From: JAWAFC01 sp038890815
GTDB lineage: Archaea > Micrarchaeota > Micrarchaeia > Burarchaeales > JACRGF01
Direction: 5' to 3'
NCBI GenBank assembly: GCA_038890815.1
Contig: JAWAFC010000002.1
Span: 1 to 64,000 of the forward strand
DNA length: 64,000 bases
Position numbers and translations under genes: made by a program. Below the pieces are notes generated by a model. The model did no database searches. It was not told where the DNA came from and saw only the letters and a list, made by a program, of their open reading frames with translations. How positions within the stretch are numbered: the first letter of the stretch is position 1; the number at the start of each line of letters is the position of its first letter. Positions 1 through 7,482 of the stretch are shown one piece after another.

Positions 1-1
1 T

Positions 2-694
2 GGGGTGGGAGAGGAGGAGATAAAGAGGATTATTCTCAAATATCCGCAGTTTATTGGTCTTGATCATGAGCGTAGAATAAAGGAGATAGCTGGAGTTTAT
101 GGGGTGGAGGAAGAGAAGATAAAGAGGATTATTCTCAAATATCCGCGGTTTGTTGGTCGTGATCATGAGCGTAAAATAAAGGAGATAGCTGGAGTTTATG
201 GGATTGAGGAGGAGATAAAGGAGGTTATTCTCAAATGGCCGCCGTTTGTTCGTCTTGATCATGAGCGTAAAATAAAGGAGATAGCTGGAGTTTATGGGGT
301 GGGGGAGGAGAAGGCAAAGGAGATTGTTTTCAAATATCCCCCGTTTGCTGGCCTAGATCATGAGCATGTTATGAAAAAATTGATGATGGTTGCTAAATGT
401 GTTGGATTGACGCGCGAGGAAGTTGTGGAGATGGTGATGAGGGAGCCTGCCCTTGCGGGTTGCTCTCTTGAGCGCTATGCTGCTGCCCTGTGGGTTGCTT
501 GTGAGCTGGTAAGTGAAGGTTTCGAGCCAAATCGCGATATGCTCGATATCTTCCTCAAACGCTACCGTTGCTCGCCATATGTGCCGGGTACGAATAGGCT
601 GAACATATGGCAGGCGAGCTGGCAAGGTATAAAAGGGGAGCCGAAGCTGCTTGTTGTGATGCGCAAGGATTTGCAGAGGCTGGCTCAGCGCTAA
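2..694 (+). CDS. mTERF-like tandem helical repeat protein (5' end outside window)
   Basis: The frame is already open at the window edge and is in register with the repeat, so the true start lies upstream. Four consecutive repeats of 32-33 residues are visible (about residues 1-131), each with an I-I-L-K-Y-P-x-F core followed by L-D-H-E-R-x-I-K-E-I-A-G-V-Y-G. A degenerate fifth repeat follows (REPALAGCSLER), then a non-repeated tail of about 70 residues rich in aromatic and basic residues. The pattern of Gly-hydrophobic-x-E-E-x-I, an invariant Pro and a second helix matches the mitochondrial transcription termination factor (mTERF) helix-turn-helix-3/10 repeat, a nucleic-acid-binding solenoid. 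That assignment is by eye; another alpha-solenoid family is possible. It converges on pdxT with a 19 bp gap. Confidence 0.6.
   Translation, partial: GVGEEEIKRIILKYPQFIGLDHERRIKEIAGVYGVEEEKIKRIILKYPRFVGRDHERKIKEIAGVYGIEEEIKEVILKWPPFVRLDHERKIKEIAGVYGVGEEKAKEIVFKYPPFAGLDHEHVMKKLMMVAKCVGLTREEVVEMVMREPALAGCSLERYAAALWVACELVSEGFEPNRDMLDIFLKRYRCSPYVPGTNRLNIWQASWQGIKGEPKLLVVMRKDLQRLAQR
5..398 (+). repeat. In-gene tandem repeat, about 99 bp period, four copies
   Basis: The anchor GATCATGAG recurs at 62, 161, 257 and 356, giving periods of 99, 96 and 99 bp, all multiples of three. Copies one to three are almost identical at the DNA level, including synonymous positions, while the fourth has diverged. 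This points to recent internal duplication or gene conversion inside the repeat-protein gene, not to an intergenic array. Confidence 0.85.
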
Positions 695-713
695 GCTGGG
701 TGAGTGTTTCAAT

Positions 714-1286
714 CTACCGGGCGAAATCGAGAAAGAACTGGTGAATCCTCAAGTCGTCGGTGAGCTCGGGATGGAAGGCGGTGGCCAGCAGGTTTTCCTG
801 CCGCGCGGCCACAATGCGGCCATCTATGCGGGCGAGCGGAATGCATTTCCCAAAAGTCCTGTCAATGGCTGGCGCGCGGATGAAAACGCCCACCACGCGG
901 CCAACGCCCGCCACTTCTACCTCTTCCTCAAAGCTCTCTCTCTGCCTACCGAAAGCATTTCTCGTTATCTTCATGTCCATAAGCCCCAGCAGCCGCTGGC
1001 CTGTGCGGGCAACCTGCGCATCGCCTTTTTTTGCCAGCAGGATGAGGCCTGCGCACGTGCCGAAGATTGGCAGGCCCTGCTGGCCGAGTTTTCTCACGGG
1101 CTCGAACAGCCCGCTCTCAACAAGGAGCCGCGATATGGTTGTCGACTCGCCACCCGGGATGATGAGCGCGCTTACCCCATTCAGCTCTTCGGGCCGCTTC
1201 ACCCACACTCCACGCGCGCCCAGCCTCTCCACTGCGGCGAGGTGCTCGCTGACCGCTCCCTGAACGCCGATGACCCCGACGCGCAA
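714..1286 (-). CDS. pdxT: Pyridoxal 5'-phosphate synthase glutaminase subunit PdxT
   Basis: PdxT releases ammonia from glutamine and passes it to PdxS for direct PLP synthesis in the cytoplasm. The 190-residue protein is full length for the family. It shows the class I amidotransferase triad: Cys78 in the nucleophile elbow GTCAG, and His172 and Glu174 in FHPEL. The oxyanion segment PGGEST lies at 44-49. The start is a TTG that abuts the TGA of pdxS, so the two genes are translationally coupled. It converges on the repeat-protein gene. Confidence 0.95.
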   Translation of the reverse strand: MRVGVIGVQGAVSEHLAAVERLGARGVWVKRPEELNGVSALIIPGGESTTISRLLVESGLFEPVRKLGQQGLPIFGTCAGLILLAKKGDAQVARTGQRLLGLMDMKITRNAFGRQRESFEEEVEVAGVGRVVGVFIRAPAIDRTFGKCIPLARIDGRIVAARQENLLATAFHPELTDDLRIHQFFLDFAR

Positions 1287-2198
1287 TCAGATTCCCCTGA
1301 CTTGCATTTTCTCGCTGTCAGAAAGAAGCTTCACATCAAGCCCCTTCATGGGCTCGCCGAGGCCTCTGCTCACTCTCGCCACCACCTTTGGCTCATCGAA
1401 GTGCTTCGTGGCCTCAACGATGGCCCGGGCGAATTTCTCGGGCGCCCGGCTCTTGAAAATGCCGCTGCCCACAAAAATTCCATCGGCCCCCAGCTGCATC
1501 ATGAGCGCGGCGTCGGCAGGCGTGGCGATGCCCCCCGCGGCGAAATTCACTACGGGGAGCCGGCCCAGCTGCGCCGTTTTCTTCACGAGCTCAAACGGCA
1601 CCCTGTATTCCTTGGCCTTTTTCTGCAGCGCGCTGTCATTATCCCTCAACGCGACGAGCTCGGCGATGCCGGCATTCAGCAGCTTCATGTGCCTCACCGC
1701 CTCCACAACGTTGCCCGTGCCGGGCTCGCCTTTTGTCCTGATCATCGCCGCGCCCTCGGCAATCCTGCGCAGGGCCTCGCCGAGATCCCTCGCGCCGCAC
1801 ACAAATGGTACCTTAAACTTTCTTTTGTCGATGTGCGCAGTCTCATCTGCTGGTGTGAGCACCTCGCTCTCGTCAATCATGTCCACCCCTATCGCTTCGA
1901 GAACCTGCGCCTCGGCGAAGTGGCCTATCCTGCACTTCGCCATGACGGGGATGGTGACCGCATCCATGATGGCCTCGATGACGGCCGGATCGGCCATCCT
2001 CGCCACTCCGCCGCTCGCTCTGATGTCGGCAGGCACGGCATGCAGGGCCATGACCGCCACCGCGCCCGCCCTCTCGGCAATCTTTGCCTGCTCAGGAGTG
2101 GTGACATCCATGATCACCCCTCCCTTCTGCATTCTCGCAAAGCCCTCCTTAAGCCGTTGAGTTCCGAAAAGCCTGAGCCTCTTCACAACGAGCCCCAA
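1287..2198 (-). CDS. pdxS: Pyridoxal 5'-phosphate synthase lyase subunit PdxS
   Basis: PdxS is the TIM-barrel synthase that combines a pentose phosphate, a triose phosphate and ammonia into PLP. The 303-residue protein shows the hallmark MQKGGVIMDV start of the barrel, Lys88 in PVMAKCRIGH and Lys156 in AAMIRTKGE (the two Schiff-base lysines), and the phosphate-binding GGIATPADA and GSGIF segments. The start chosen is TTG at 2198; a GTG 12 bp further in is an alternative. It leads a two-gene operon with pdxT. Its TATA element CTTATAAAC (2217-2225) lies next to the divergent glycosylase start. Confidence 0.96.
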   Translation of the reverse strand: MGLVVKRLRLFGTQRLKEGFARMQKGGVIMDVTTPEQAKIAERAGAVAVMALHAVPADIRASGGVARMADPAVIEAIMDAVTIPVMAKCRIGHFAEAQVLEAIGVDMIDESEVLTPADETAHIDKRKFKVPFVCGARDLGEALRRIAEGAAMIRTKGEPGTGNVVEAVRHMKLLNAGIAELVALRDNDSALQKKAKEYRVPFELVKKTAQLGRLPVVNFAAGGIATPADAALMMQLGADGIFVGSGIFKSRAPEKFARAIVEATKHFDEPKVVARVSRGLGEPMKGLDVKLLSDSEKMQVRGI

Positions 2199-2232
2199 AA
2201 AAAATTATTTCCGAATCTTATAAACATTTCTC
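2199..2232. promoter_or_regulatory. Interlocked divergent promoters, pdxS / glycosylase
   Basis: The 34 bp gap holds two AT-rich boxes. AAATTATTT (2202-2210) lies 27 bp before the ATG at 2233, and TTATAA (2218-2223) lies about 23 bp before the pdxS start. Each box sits beside the other gene's start codon, so both transcripts would be nearly leaderless and the two pre-initiation complexes would compete. Promoter function is inferred from spacing. Confidence 0.5.
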
Positions 2233-2859
2233 ATGCACAGCGTGCGGTGGGTTTGCGAAAGGCTGGCCGCCCACTTTGGAAAAGGGCGGTGGTGGCCTGC
2301 GAGTAGCAGGTTTGAGATTGCTGCCGGCGCGCTGCTGACCCAGCAGACAACTTGGGCGAGCGCGAAGAAGGCACTCGCCGGCCTTCGCAGGGCGCGCCTG
2401 CTTTCCCCACGCTCGCTCGCGCGCGCTCCCCTCGCGCGCATCCGCCCGCTCATCCGCTGCACTGGCTTCTGGAGACAGAAGAGCAGGAGGCTGAAAAAGC
2501 TGGCCGCCGCCTGGCTAAGGCTCGAGCCCTCCCTGCCCCTGCCCGCGCTGCGCGCACGCCTCCTTGCCCTCGATGGTGTTGGCAAGGAGACGGCCGATAC
2601 CATCCTTCTGTATGCATTCAACAAGCCCATCCTGCCCATCGATGCCTACACGCTGAGGCTGTGCCAGAGGTTCCCCATTCCCGTAAGGGGTTATGAGGAG
2701 GCGAGGGCGCTTTTTGAGAGGGAGCTGGGAGGTGATGTTGAAAGGCTGAAGGCCGCGCATGCGCACATCGTCGAGCTGTGCAAGAGGTGGTGCCTGAAAA
2801 GCAGGCCGCTGTGCCCTGTCTGCCCGCTGGCCGCCCGATGCCACAAGCTATTTAAATAG
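2233..2859 (+). CDS. Endonuclease III / MagIII-like DNA glycosylase (HhH-GPD, 4Fe-4S)
   Basis: A base-excision repair glycosylase of 208 residues. It has the helix-hairpin-helix LDGVGKETADTILLYAF (about 113-129), the catalytic Asp in PIDAYTLR, the intercalating LTQQTTW segment near residue 36, and a C-terminal C-x6-C-x2-C-x5-C cluster signature (CLKSRPLCPVCPLAARC) for one 4Fe-4S. At the position of the EndoIII catalytic lysine (GVGRKTA) it has Glu (GVGKETA), like the MagIII 3-methyladenine glycosylases, so it is probably a monofunctional glycosylase without lyase activity. The substrate cannot be read from sequence. Confidence 0.85.
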   Translation: MHSVRWVCERLAAHFGKGRWWPASSRFEIAAGALLTQQTTWASAKKALAGLRRARLLSPRSLARAPLARIRPLIRCTGFWRQKSRRLKKLAAAWLRLEPSLPLPALRARLLALDGVGKETADTILLYAFNKPILPIDAYTLRLCQRFPIPVRGYEEARALFERELGGDVERLKAAHAHIVELCKRWCLKSRPLCPVCPLAARCHKLFK

Positions 2860-2882
2860 AAAAATGCAAATATCATTTCTTA

Positions 2883-4289
2883 ATGGTGCGACCGCTTGCC
2901 CAGGCGCGTGCCGAAATCGATAGACTATTTGTAGAGAGAGAGCTCCGTCTTGCGCACGAGAGAGCGAACTATCGGGCGCACGTTCCCCTGCCGTTGAGGC
3001 CGTTCGCCTTTTTTGCCTATCATGGATGGATAAATCCCGAAAGATGGTTCTGGCGAACTATAACCCCAAACCTGAATGCAGCTGTGAGCGCGCGAAGGAG
3101 ATGGAAGCAGGTCAAGCTCGATTATGAATGGGAGGCCGTTGAGCTCACCCAAAGGCTACTCAGCGAGATCCTTTCGGATAGGGCGGAGTGGGCCAGAAAC
3201 ACCGACACAGCACCTGCAGCGGATCAGGCCGGTATTCACGCTCTGCAGAAACGAGAGACGGTCGGAGTGCATCCCACGGGCGGCACCCCGCCTGTCAGCA
3301 CACCCTATTTCCCAGATGAATTTTCTATAAGAGGCATTCACAACCGCATCACCGATGCCATCCGCCTGGTTCGCACCAAGAATCTGTACAGGGGGATTGG
3401 GTGGCACAGCTGGAGCATTGAGGGAGCCGGGCCGTTGTGGGTGCAGCCAGTTTCTGCAATAGTGCTCGGCGTGATCGCTGGGCTCATCGGCCTGCTCACG
3501 GCCGGCCCGCTCGGCCTGCTCGCCGCCCCTCTCTTCGGCGCGCTGCCCTTCCTGCTTCCTCAGCGCGGCCTCCTGAGGAAAATTCATCCCACCATGAAGA
3601 TCGGCACACCATTCGGGACAATTCGTGCAGGAAGCCAGGCCGAACTCATACAAAAGCTGAAAGAGCTGAACACATACGATATGACCGAGAACATTGGCCG
3701 CTACACCGGCATCATTGTGGGCAGACAGAGAGAGGTGGAAGTGCGCACACACGACCTTCCGGCCGTCCTGAACTATCTCAAAACCTATGAAAATGAATTC
3801 AAGCACATGATAGAGGAAAAAGATGTCGAAGACCTGCTGAATAAATTGTATGGTATTCAAGTGAAAACTAGGAAGGATGTGCCAACCCCACGCATACCAG
3901 CCAATAGATTTAGCAAAACATTAGTAGGTCTGTGCTGCTATGTTGAAGCGCGCTTGAGATTCGGACGCATCAGCACCGAAGAAATAGATGGATTGACCGC
4001 TGCGCTCAGCACAGTGCACAAAATATTAAGCAAGAAAGATGAGGCGGAGCTGCAAGCCGTGCTGAATGAAATCAGAAATTCCCGCGAGCCCTCGCTGGCA
4101 AATGCCAGGAGCATATTGGCTGCCGCCCACGGGCGACTTTCGCCGAGCGCCATCGCAGGGCTTGCCTTTGAGGTAAACGGAAGTAGACCTTGGTTGAGCG
4201 CTGTGCTTTGCGCGCTGTCGCAGAGAAGGCAACACATAGACGAGCTCGGCGAGCTCATTGCACGCGCTCGGGTGAGGGTCAGTGCTTAA
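2883..4289 (+). CDS. Uncharacterised 468-residue protein with a central membrane hairpin
   Basis: I do not recognise this gene. A long hydrophobic Gly/Leu/Ala-rich stretch at about 190-226 could form one or two membrane helices, flanked by charged soluble domains. The N-terminal 100 residues are Arg/Trp-rich and helical; residues 105-140 are a low-complexity linker; the C-terminal 130 residues are helical. A TATA-like ATTTAAAT at 2849-2856 lies about 30 bp before the ATG, supporting this start and a near-leaderless message. The 3' end overlaps the end of the convergent orc1 gene by 11 bp. Confidence 0.7.
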   Translation: MVRPLAQARAEIDRLFVERELRLAHERANYRAHVPLPLRPFAFFAYHGWINPERWFWRTITPNLNAAVSARRRWKQVKLDYEWEAVELTQRLLSEILSDRAEWARNTDTAPAADQAGIHALQKRETVGVHPTGGTPPVSTPYFPDEFSIRGIHNRITDAIRLVRTKNLYRGIGWHSWSIEGAGPLWVQPVSAIVLGVIAGLIGLLTAGPLGLLAAPLFGALPFLLPQRGLLRKIHPTMKIGTPFGTIRAGSQAELIQKLKELNTYDMTENIGRYTGIIVGRQREVEVRTHDLPAVLNYLKTYENEFKHMIEEKDVEDLLNKLYGIQVKTRKDVPTPRIPANRFSKTLVGLCCYVEARLRFGRISTEEIDGLTAALSTVHKILSKKDEAELQAVLNEIRNSREPSLANARSILAAAHGRLSPSAIAGLAFEVNGSRPWLSAVLCALSQRRQHIDELGELIARARVRVSA

Positions 4290-5367
4290 GCCTGATCGCC
4301 CTCGTCTTGCCCCTGCCGCCCGTTTCCTCCTTTGTCTCGAGTATGCGCGTCTCGATGATGCCGAGCTTTTCGAGGCGGTCGATGTGTGCGCGAATGTACC
4401 TGTCGGTGTGGCCGAAAGCCGCATACAGCTGGCCGCTGGTGACCTCGCCCCTCTTCTTCAGAAAATCGATTATCCTCTGCTCTATCTCGTTTAGCCTGAC
4501 TTCGGGCTTGGCCAGTTTTTTCGGCTCCGGCTGAGCTTGGGCTATGGCGCGCCTGACATGCTGCACGCTCACAACTTTCGCGCCCTCCCTCTCGGCCTCC
4601 CTGCCCGCTCTCCACAATACCTCTATCGCCACGCGCGCATCGCCGCCGTGCTTTGCCCCGTGCGCGGCGCATACGGCTATCGCATCGGCATCCACACAAC
4701 CCTCAAAGAAGGCCTCTCTCGCCCTTTCCCTGAGAATGTCTTTCAGCTGAGGTGGGGTATAGGGTTTGAAAATGAGTGAGCGGTTCCCAAGGGATGAGCG
4801 CACTCTCTCATCGAGCTCGGCAAAGAATGCCTCATTGTTGGTTATCCCAATGAGCCCGACATCGCTCCCGAGCGTCTCCCTAGCCCTGGCCAGGTCATAC
4901 AGTACGCCTGACTCCCCAGGATTGGCCAGCAGGCGGTCCAGCTCATCGAGCGCGAGCACGGGCACGCGCCTTTCCCTGCGCAGCGCGCCTGCAATCTGCT
5001 CTATTATCTCATCGCTCCCAATCCCCCGCCTCGGGAGGATTTCACCGAGCGCCTGGGCAAGCTTTGAGAGTATGGCATGTCTTGTGGGCAACTCCCAGCA
5101 ATTTATATAAATAGGGAGCGCGCGCTGGCTGTAGGCAGCGAGCTCCTTGAAAACATGCTTAACGCACGAAGTCTTGCCCGTCCCTGCAGGCCCGATCAGG
5201 ACGATGTTCTCGGGCCTTTTTCCCAGCGCGGCCGGTCTCACCGCCAGCGCAATTTCCCGAATCTCCCTCTCCCTGTGCGGCAGCACCTCGGGTAGCCACT
5301 CGGGCAACAACGCCCGCTCGTTCTTGAAAACTCCCCCTTCGCACGCAATCCTGTCAAACAGCCCCAA
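4279..5367 (-). CDS. cdc6: Orc1/Cdc6 replication initiator AAA+ ATPase
   Basis: This is the archaeal initiator that binds origins and loads MCM. The 362-residue protein shows Walker A GPAGTGKTS (59-67), Walker B LALDELDR (DELD at 141-144), a sensor 1 Asn near 177, an arginine finger near 190 (ERVRSSL), sensor 2 GGDAR with Arg245, and a C-terminal winged helix (about 285-360) for DNA binding. The predicted start is TTG. It follows two small genes in the same direction with short gaps and may be cotranscribed with them. No obvious inverted origin-recognition repeats were found by eye in the short flanking gaps. Confidence 0.94.
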   Translation of the reverse strand: MGLFDRIACEGGVFKNERALLPEWLPEVLPHREREIREIALAVRPAALGKRPENIVLIGPAGTGKTSCVKHVFKELAAYSQRALPIYINCWELPTRHAILSKLAQALGEILPRRGIGSDEIIEQIAGALRRERRVPVLALDELDRLLANPGESGVLYDLARARETLGSDVGLIGITNNEAFFAELDERVRSSLGNRSLIFKPYTPPQLKDILRERAREAFFEGCVDADAIAVCAAHGAKHGGDARVAIEVLWRAGREAEREGAKVVSVQHVRRAIAQAQPEPKKLAKPEVRLNEIEQRIIDFLKKRGEVTSGQLYAAFGHTDRYIRAHIDRLEKLGIIETRILETKEETGGRGKTRAIRLKH

Positions 5368-5385
5368 AGAGCTCGCCTTATTTCC

Positions 5386-5613
5386 TCACTTTTTGGCGGC
5401 TCGCTTGGCGCTCCTTCTGGCTTTCGGCTGGGCGGCGAGGCTCTCATCGAGCTTCCTCATCCTTTCCTCCACTTCGGATGTTTCGATGACACCGCCAATG
5501 CCTCGCTGCGTGGCGGCCAGCGCGAGCGAATCCTCCAGCAGCGCCCGGTTTACGATGTCCGCAATCTGCCGCGGTGAGAGCTTTATCTTCTTTTTCCTCA
5601 TGCCTCCACCCAT
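5386..5613 (-). CDS. Small basic protein upstream of orc1
   Basis: Unrecognised 75-residue protein. Residues 5-40 form a probable helical domain (LSPRQIADIVNRALLED), and the C-terminus is a Lys/Arg/Ala tail (KARRSAKRAAKK) suited to nucleic-acid contact. A TATA-like GATTAAATAG just upstream, about 25 bp from the ATG, supports the start; this box overlaps the stop codon of the next gene. It lies 18 bp before orc1, so a role in replication or chromatin is plausible but only inferred. Confidence 0.6.
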   Translation of the reverse strand: MGGGMRKKKIKLSPRQIADIVNRALLEDSLALAATQRGIGGVIETSEVEERMRKLDESLAAQPKARRSAKRAAKK

Positions 5614-5630
5614 AGGCTTTCGGCCCCAAA

Positions 5631-6140
5631 CTATTTAATCTCCTGCCCCACAGCCTGAATGGGCTTTCTTGTCCTGGCGTCATCGACAATGGCCAGCCAA
5701 GATTCGCCTATCTTGTTCAGATAGTTTCCAAAAGTCTTGGACAGCGAGATGTACATGGGTCTATACTTGCGCTTGCTCTCTAGCGCCACGACGGTCTCCC
5801 TCTCCACTTTGACCATTCCAACCCTTTTGAGGCGCACCAGCACCCTGTTATAAAAGGTGGCCTTGCTTATCCCTGCGCTACGCACGAACTCGCCCGTCTC
5901 GGCCCCGCTCACCCTTTGCCTCTCGCACAGGAACTTCAGAAAAGCAACCGCAGCCTCATGATATTTACGTTGATATTTTGCCGGGAAAACAAAGTTCACC
6001 ACCTCCTCAAGGCTCCAGACATTGCGCGTGGGAACCTCGCCATCCTGGAAGCGCCGCAGCTCGGCGCTATCGTGCCTCGGAAGGTAGAGCGCCTCGCTGG
6101 AGGGGATTCCCCTCGATGCCACTGACGGCTTTTCGCTCAC
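5631..6140 (-). CDS. Winged-helix DNA-binding protein
   Basis: A 169-residue protein of unknown specific function. Residues about 60-125 read as a winged helix: EFVRSAGISKATFYNRVLVR looks like the helix-turn-helix with recognition helix, followed by a wing (LKRVGMVKVERE). The start is GTG, placed about 27 bp downstream of the box GCTTAAAAAG (6161-6170). The order wHTH - small basic protein - Orc1 suggests a replication-linked cluster, possibly including an autoregulator. No ligand-binding domain is visible. Confidence 0.65.
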   Translation of the reverse strand: MSEKPSVASRGIPSSEALYLPRHDSAELRRFQDGEVPTRNVWSLEEVVNFVFPAKYQRKYHEAAVAFLKFLCERQRVSGAETGEFVRSAGISKATFYNRVLVRLKRVGMVKVERETVVALESKRKYRPMYISLSKTFGNYLNKIGESWLAIVDDARTRKPIQAVGQEIK

Positions 6141-6176
6141 GACATCGTTTCGGTAAGCCAGCTTAAAAAGATTGGG

Positions 6177-6677
6177 CTACCCAAATAGCTTCTCCTGTAT
6201 TGGGCTCAATGCCTCGTTTATTTTATTTCTCAGCTCTTTCGCAAGTTGATTGACGAGCTCGAAAGGCTTTCCCGGACCTATGAAGTAGGTAAGCTCCTCC
6301 TTTCTCTTATTGATGAACTCGAGAAAACCGATTTCCCCCTTTCCACGTGGGTGTTCCACTTTGCCTTCGGAAATGAAATCGGCCAGCCTGAGCGCGGCGT
6401 CCGTGACCGCGACCTTCTCTCCTTCCTCTCTGAGCACTTTTACTTTTATCCCGAGCACGCTCAAAGGCTCTTCGATCTCCTGAGCTTTTTTTCTCGCTTC
6501 CTCTATCATATTCTTTTTTTTCCACCAAGGAGATTTGTTTATCTCCTCTACGTCTCCCTTGAGCGCTCTGATGTGAATGGGCAGAGATCGGAGTTTGAAA
6601 ATTGCGTCATTGAGCTTTTGCCTTCTTTCCTTCATCTGCTGCGGGGTGAGCTGCGAACGACAGGTAGGCCTTCCCAT
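6177..6677 (-). CDS. Hypothetical charged helical protein
   Basis: Unrecognised protein of 166 residues, rich in Lys and Glu with several predicted helices and no Cys cluster. A longer reading frame extends upstream to 6749. The ATG at 6677 is preferred because a strong TTTTAAATA box lies 26 bp before it, inside the 3' end of the GGGP synthase gene, and because the upstream residues are simply Lys/Arg-rich. That makes this an independent leaderless transcript. Confidence 0.6.
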   Translation of the reverse strand: MGRPTCRSQLTPQQMKERRQKLNDAIFKLRSLPIHIRALKGDVEEINKSPWWKKKNMIEEARKKAQEIEEPLSVLGIKVKVLREEGEKVAVTDAALRLADFISEGKVEHPRGKGEIGFLEFINKRKEELTYFIGPGKPFELVNQLAKELRNKINEALSPIQEKLFG

Positions 6678-6696
6678 AATTTTGTTATGTTTTCTC

Positions 6697-7482
6697 TTAT
6701 TTAAAACGGCTATCTTTTTTCCTGCCCGCCTCCTTGACCGCGCGCACAAATTTCCTGAACACCTCGCCCTTCCTGCCTGCCCTCTCGAGGGCTGTGCCTA
6801 TCTGCACCCAGTCCGCCCCAGCCGATATGATGTCGGCGGCTTCTTTTGGTGTGCGGATGCCCCCCGCCACGAGATAGGGCACGCTGATGGCCTGCCTCAC
6901 CGCTCTCACCATGTCGGGCGGAACACTGCCCACGGGCGAGGCGCTGCCGCAATCGGTAAATATCACTCTGCATCCCATGAACTCTCCGGCGAGCGCCAGC
7001 GCGGCGGCTATTTTCGGCTTGTTGCGGGGCACGAGGTTGGCATCGCCCACCCAGCCAACTGTGCCCCCAGGCTCAACCACAATATAGCCCACGGGGATTG
7101 GCTCGATGCCCAGTGCCTTGACTACGGGCGCGGCGAGCGCCTGCGCCTGCGAAATCCAATATGGATTTCGGCTATTGAGCAGCGACATGAAATACACAGC
7201 ATCAGCATGCCGGCTGAGTGTGGCGATGTTGCCGGGAAAGAGCACAACCGGGCAGCCGACCCTCTCCTTTATCCCTCGCACAACGGCATCAAGCAACTCG
7301 CCCTGCGCCCCAGTGCTGCCTCCAATGGTGATGAGGTCCGTCCCCGCGCGGTATGCCTCCTCCGCAGCCCTCACCGCTGCCTCTGGCGAGGGATGATCGA
7401 GTGGGTCTATGACCGCGCCGATGAGCGCGCCCTCTGTTTCTATTTTTTCAAGAATATACCTCTCAACTCTGCCTGCCCTCAT
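6697..7482 (-). CDS. Geranylgeranylglyceryl phosphate synthase
   Basis: This enzyme forms the first ether bond of archaeal membrane lipids, joining glycerol-1-phosphate to geranylgeranyl diphosphate. The 261-residue TIM barrel has IDP at 25-27, IGGSTG near 53-58, the substrate loop YIVVEPGGTVGWVGDA, and the C-terminal phosphate-binding segments AGGIRTPKEA and IGTALE. The length fits the larger (group II) archaeal enzymes. It overlaps the upstream epimerase gene by 4 bp (ATGA), indicating coupled translation. Confidence 0.93.
   Translation of the reverse strand: MRAGRVERYILEKIETEGALIGAVIDPLDHPSPEAAVRAAEEAYRAGTDLITIGGSTGAQGELLDAVVRGIKERVGCPVVLFPGNIATLSRHADAVYFMSLLNSRNPYWISQAQALAAPVVKALGIEPIPVGYIVVEPGGTVGWVGDANLVPRNKPKIAAALALAGEFMGCRVIFTDCGSASPVGSVPPDMVRAVRQAISVPYLVAGGIRTPKEAADIISAGADWVQIGTALERAGRKGEVFRKFVRAVKEAGRKKDSRFK

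Noticed and set aside
5..398. Repeats considered as CRISPR or intergenic satellite
   Set aside because: Period is a multiple of three, there are no unique spacers, and the repeats encode a continuous protein repeat.
741..2306. 521-residue plus-strand frame opposite pdxT/pdxS
   Set aside because: It is an antisense shadow of two clearly recognisable genes; its residues show no family pattern and are rich in His/Arg from reverse codons.
4290..6140. Replication origin beside orc1
   Set aside because: Gaps are at most a few tens of bases and no inverted ORB-like repeats were found by eye, so no origin is called.
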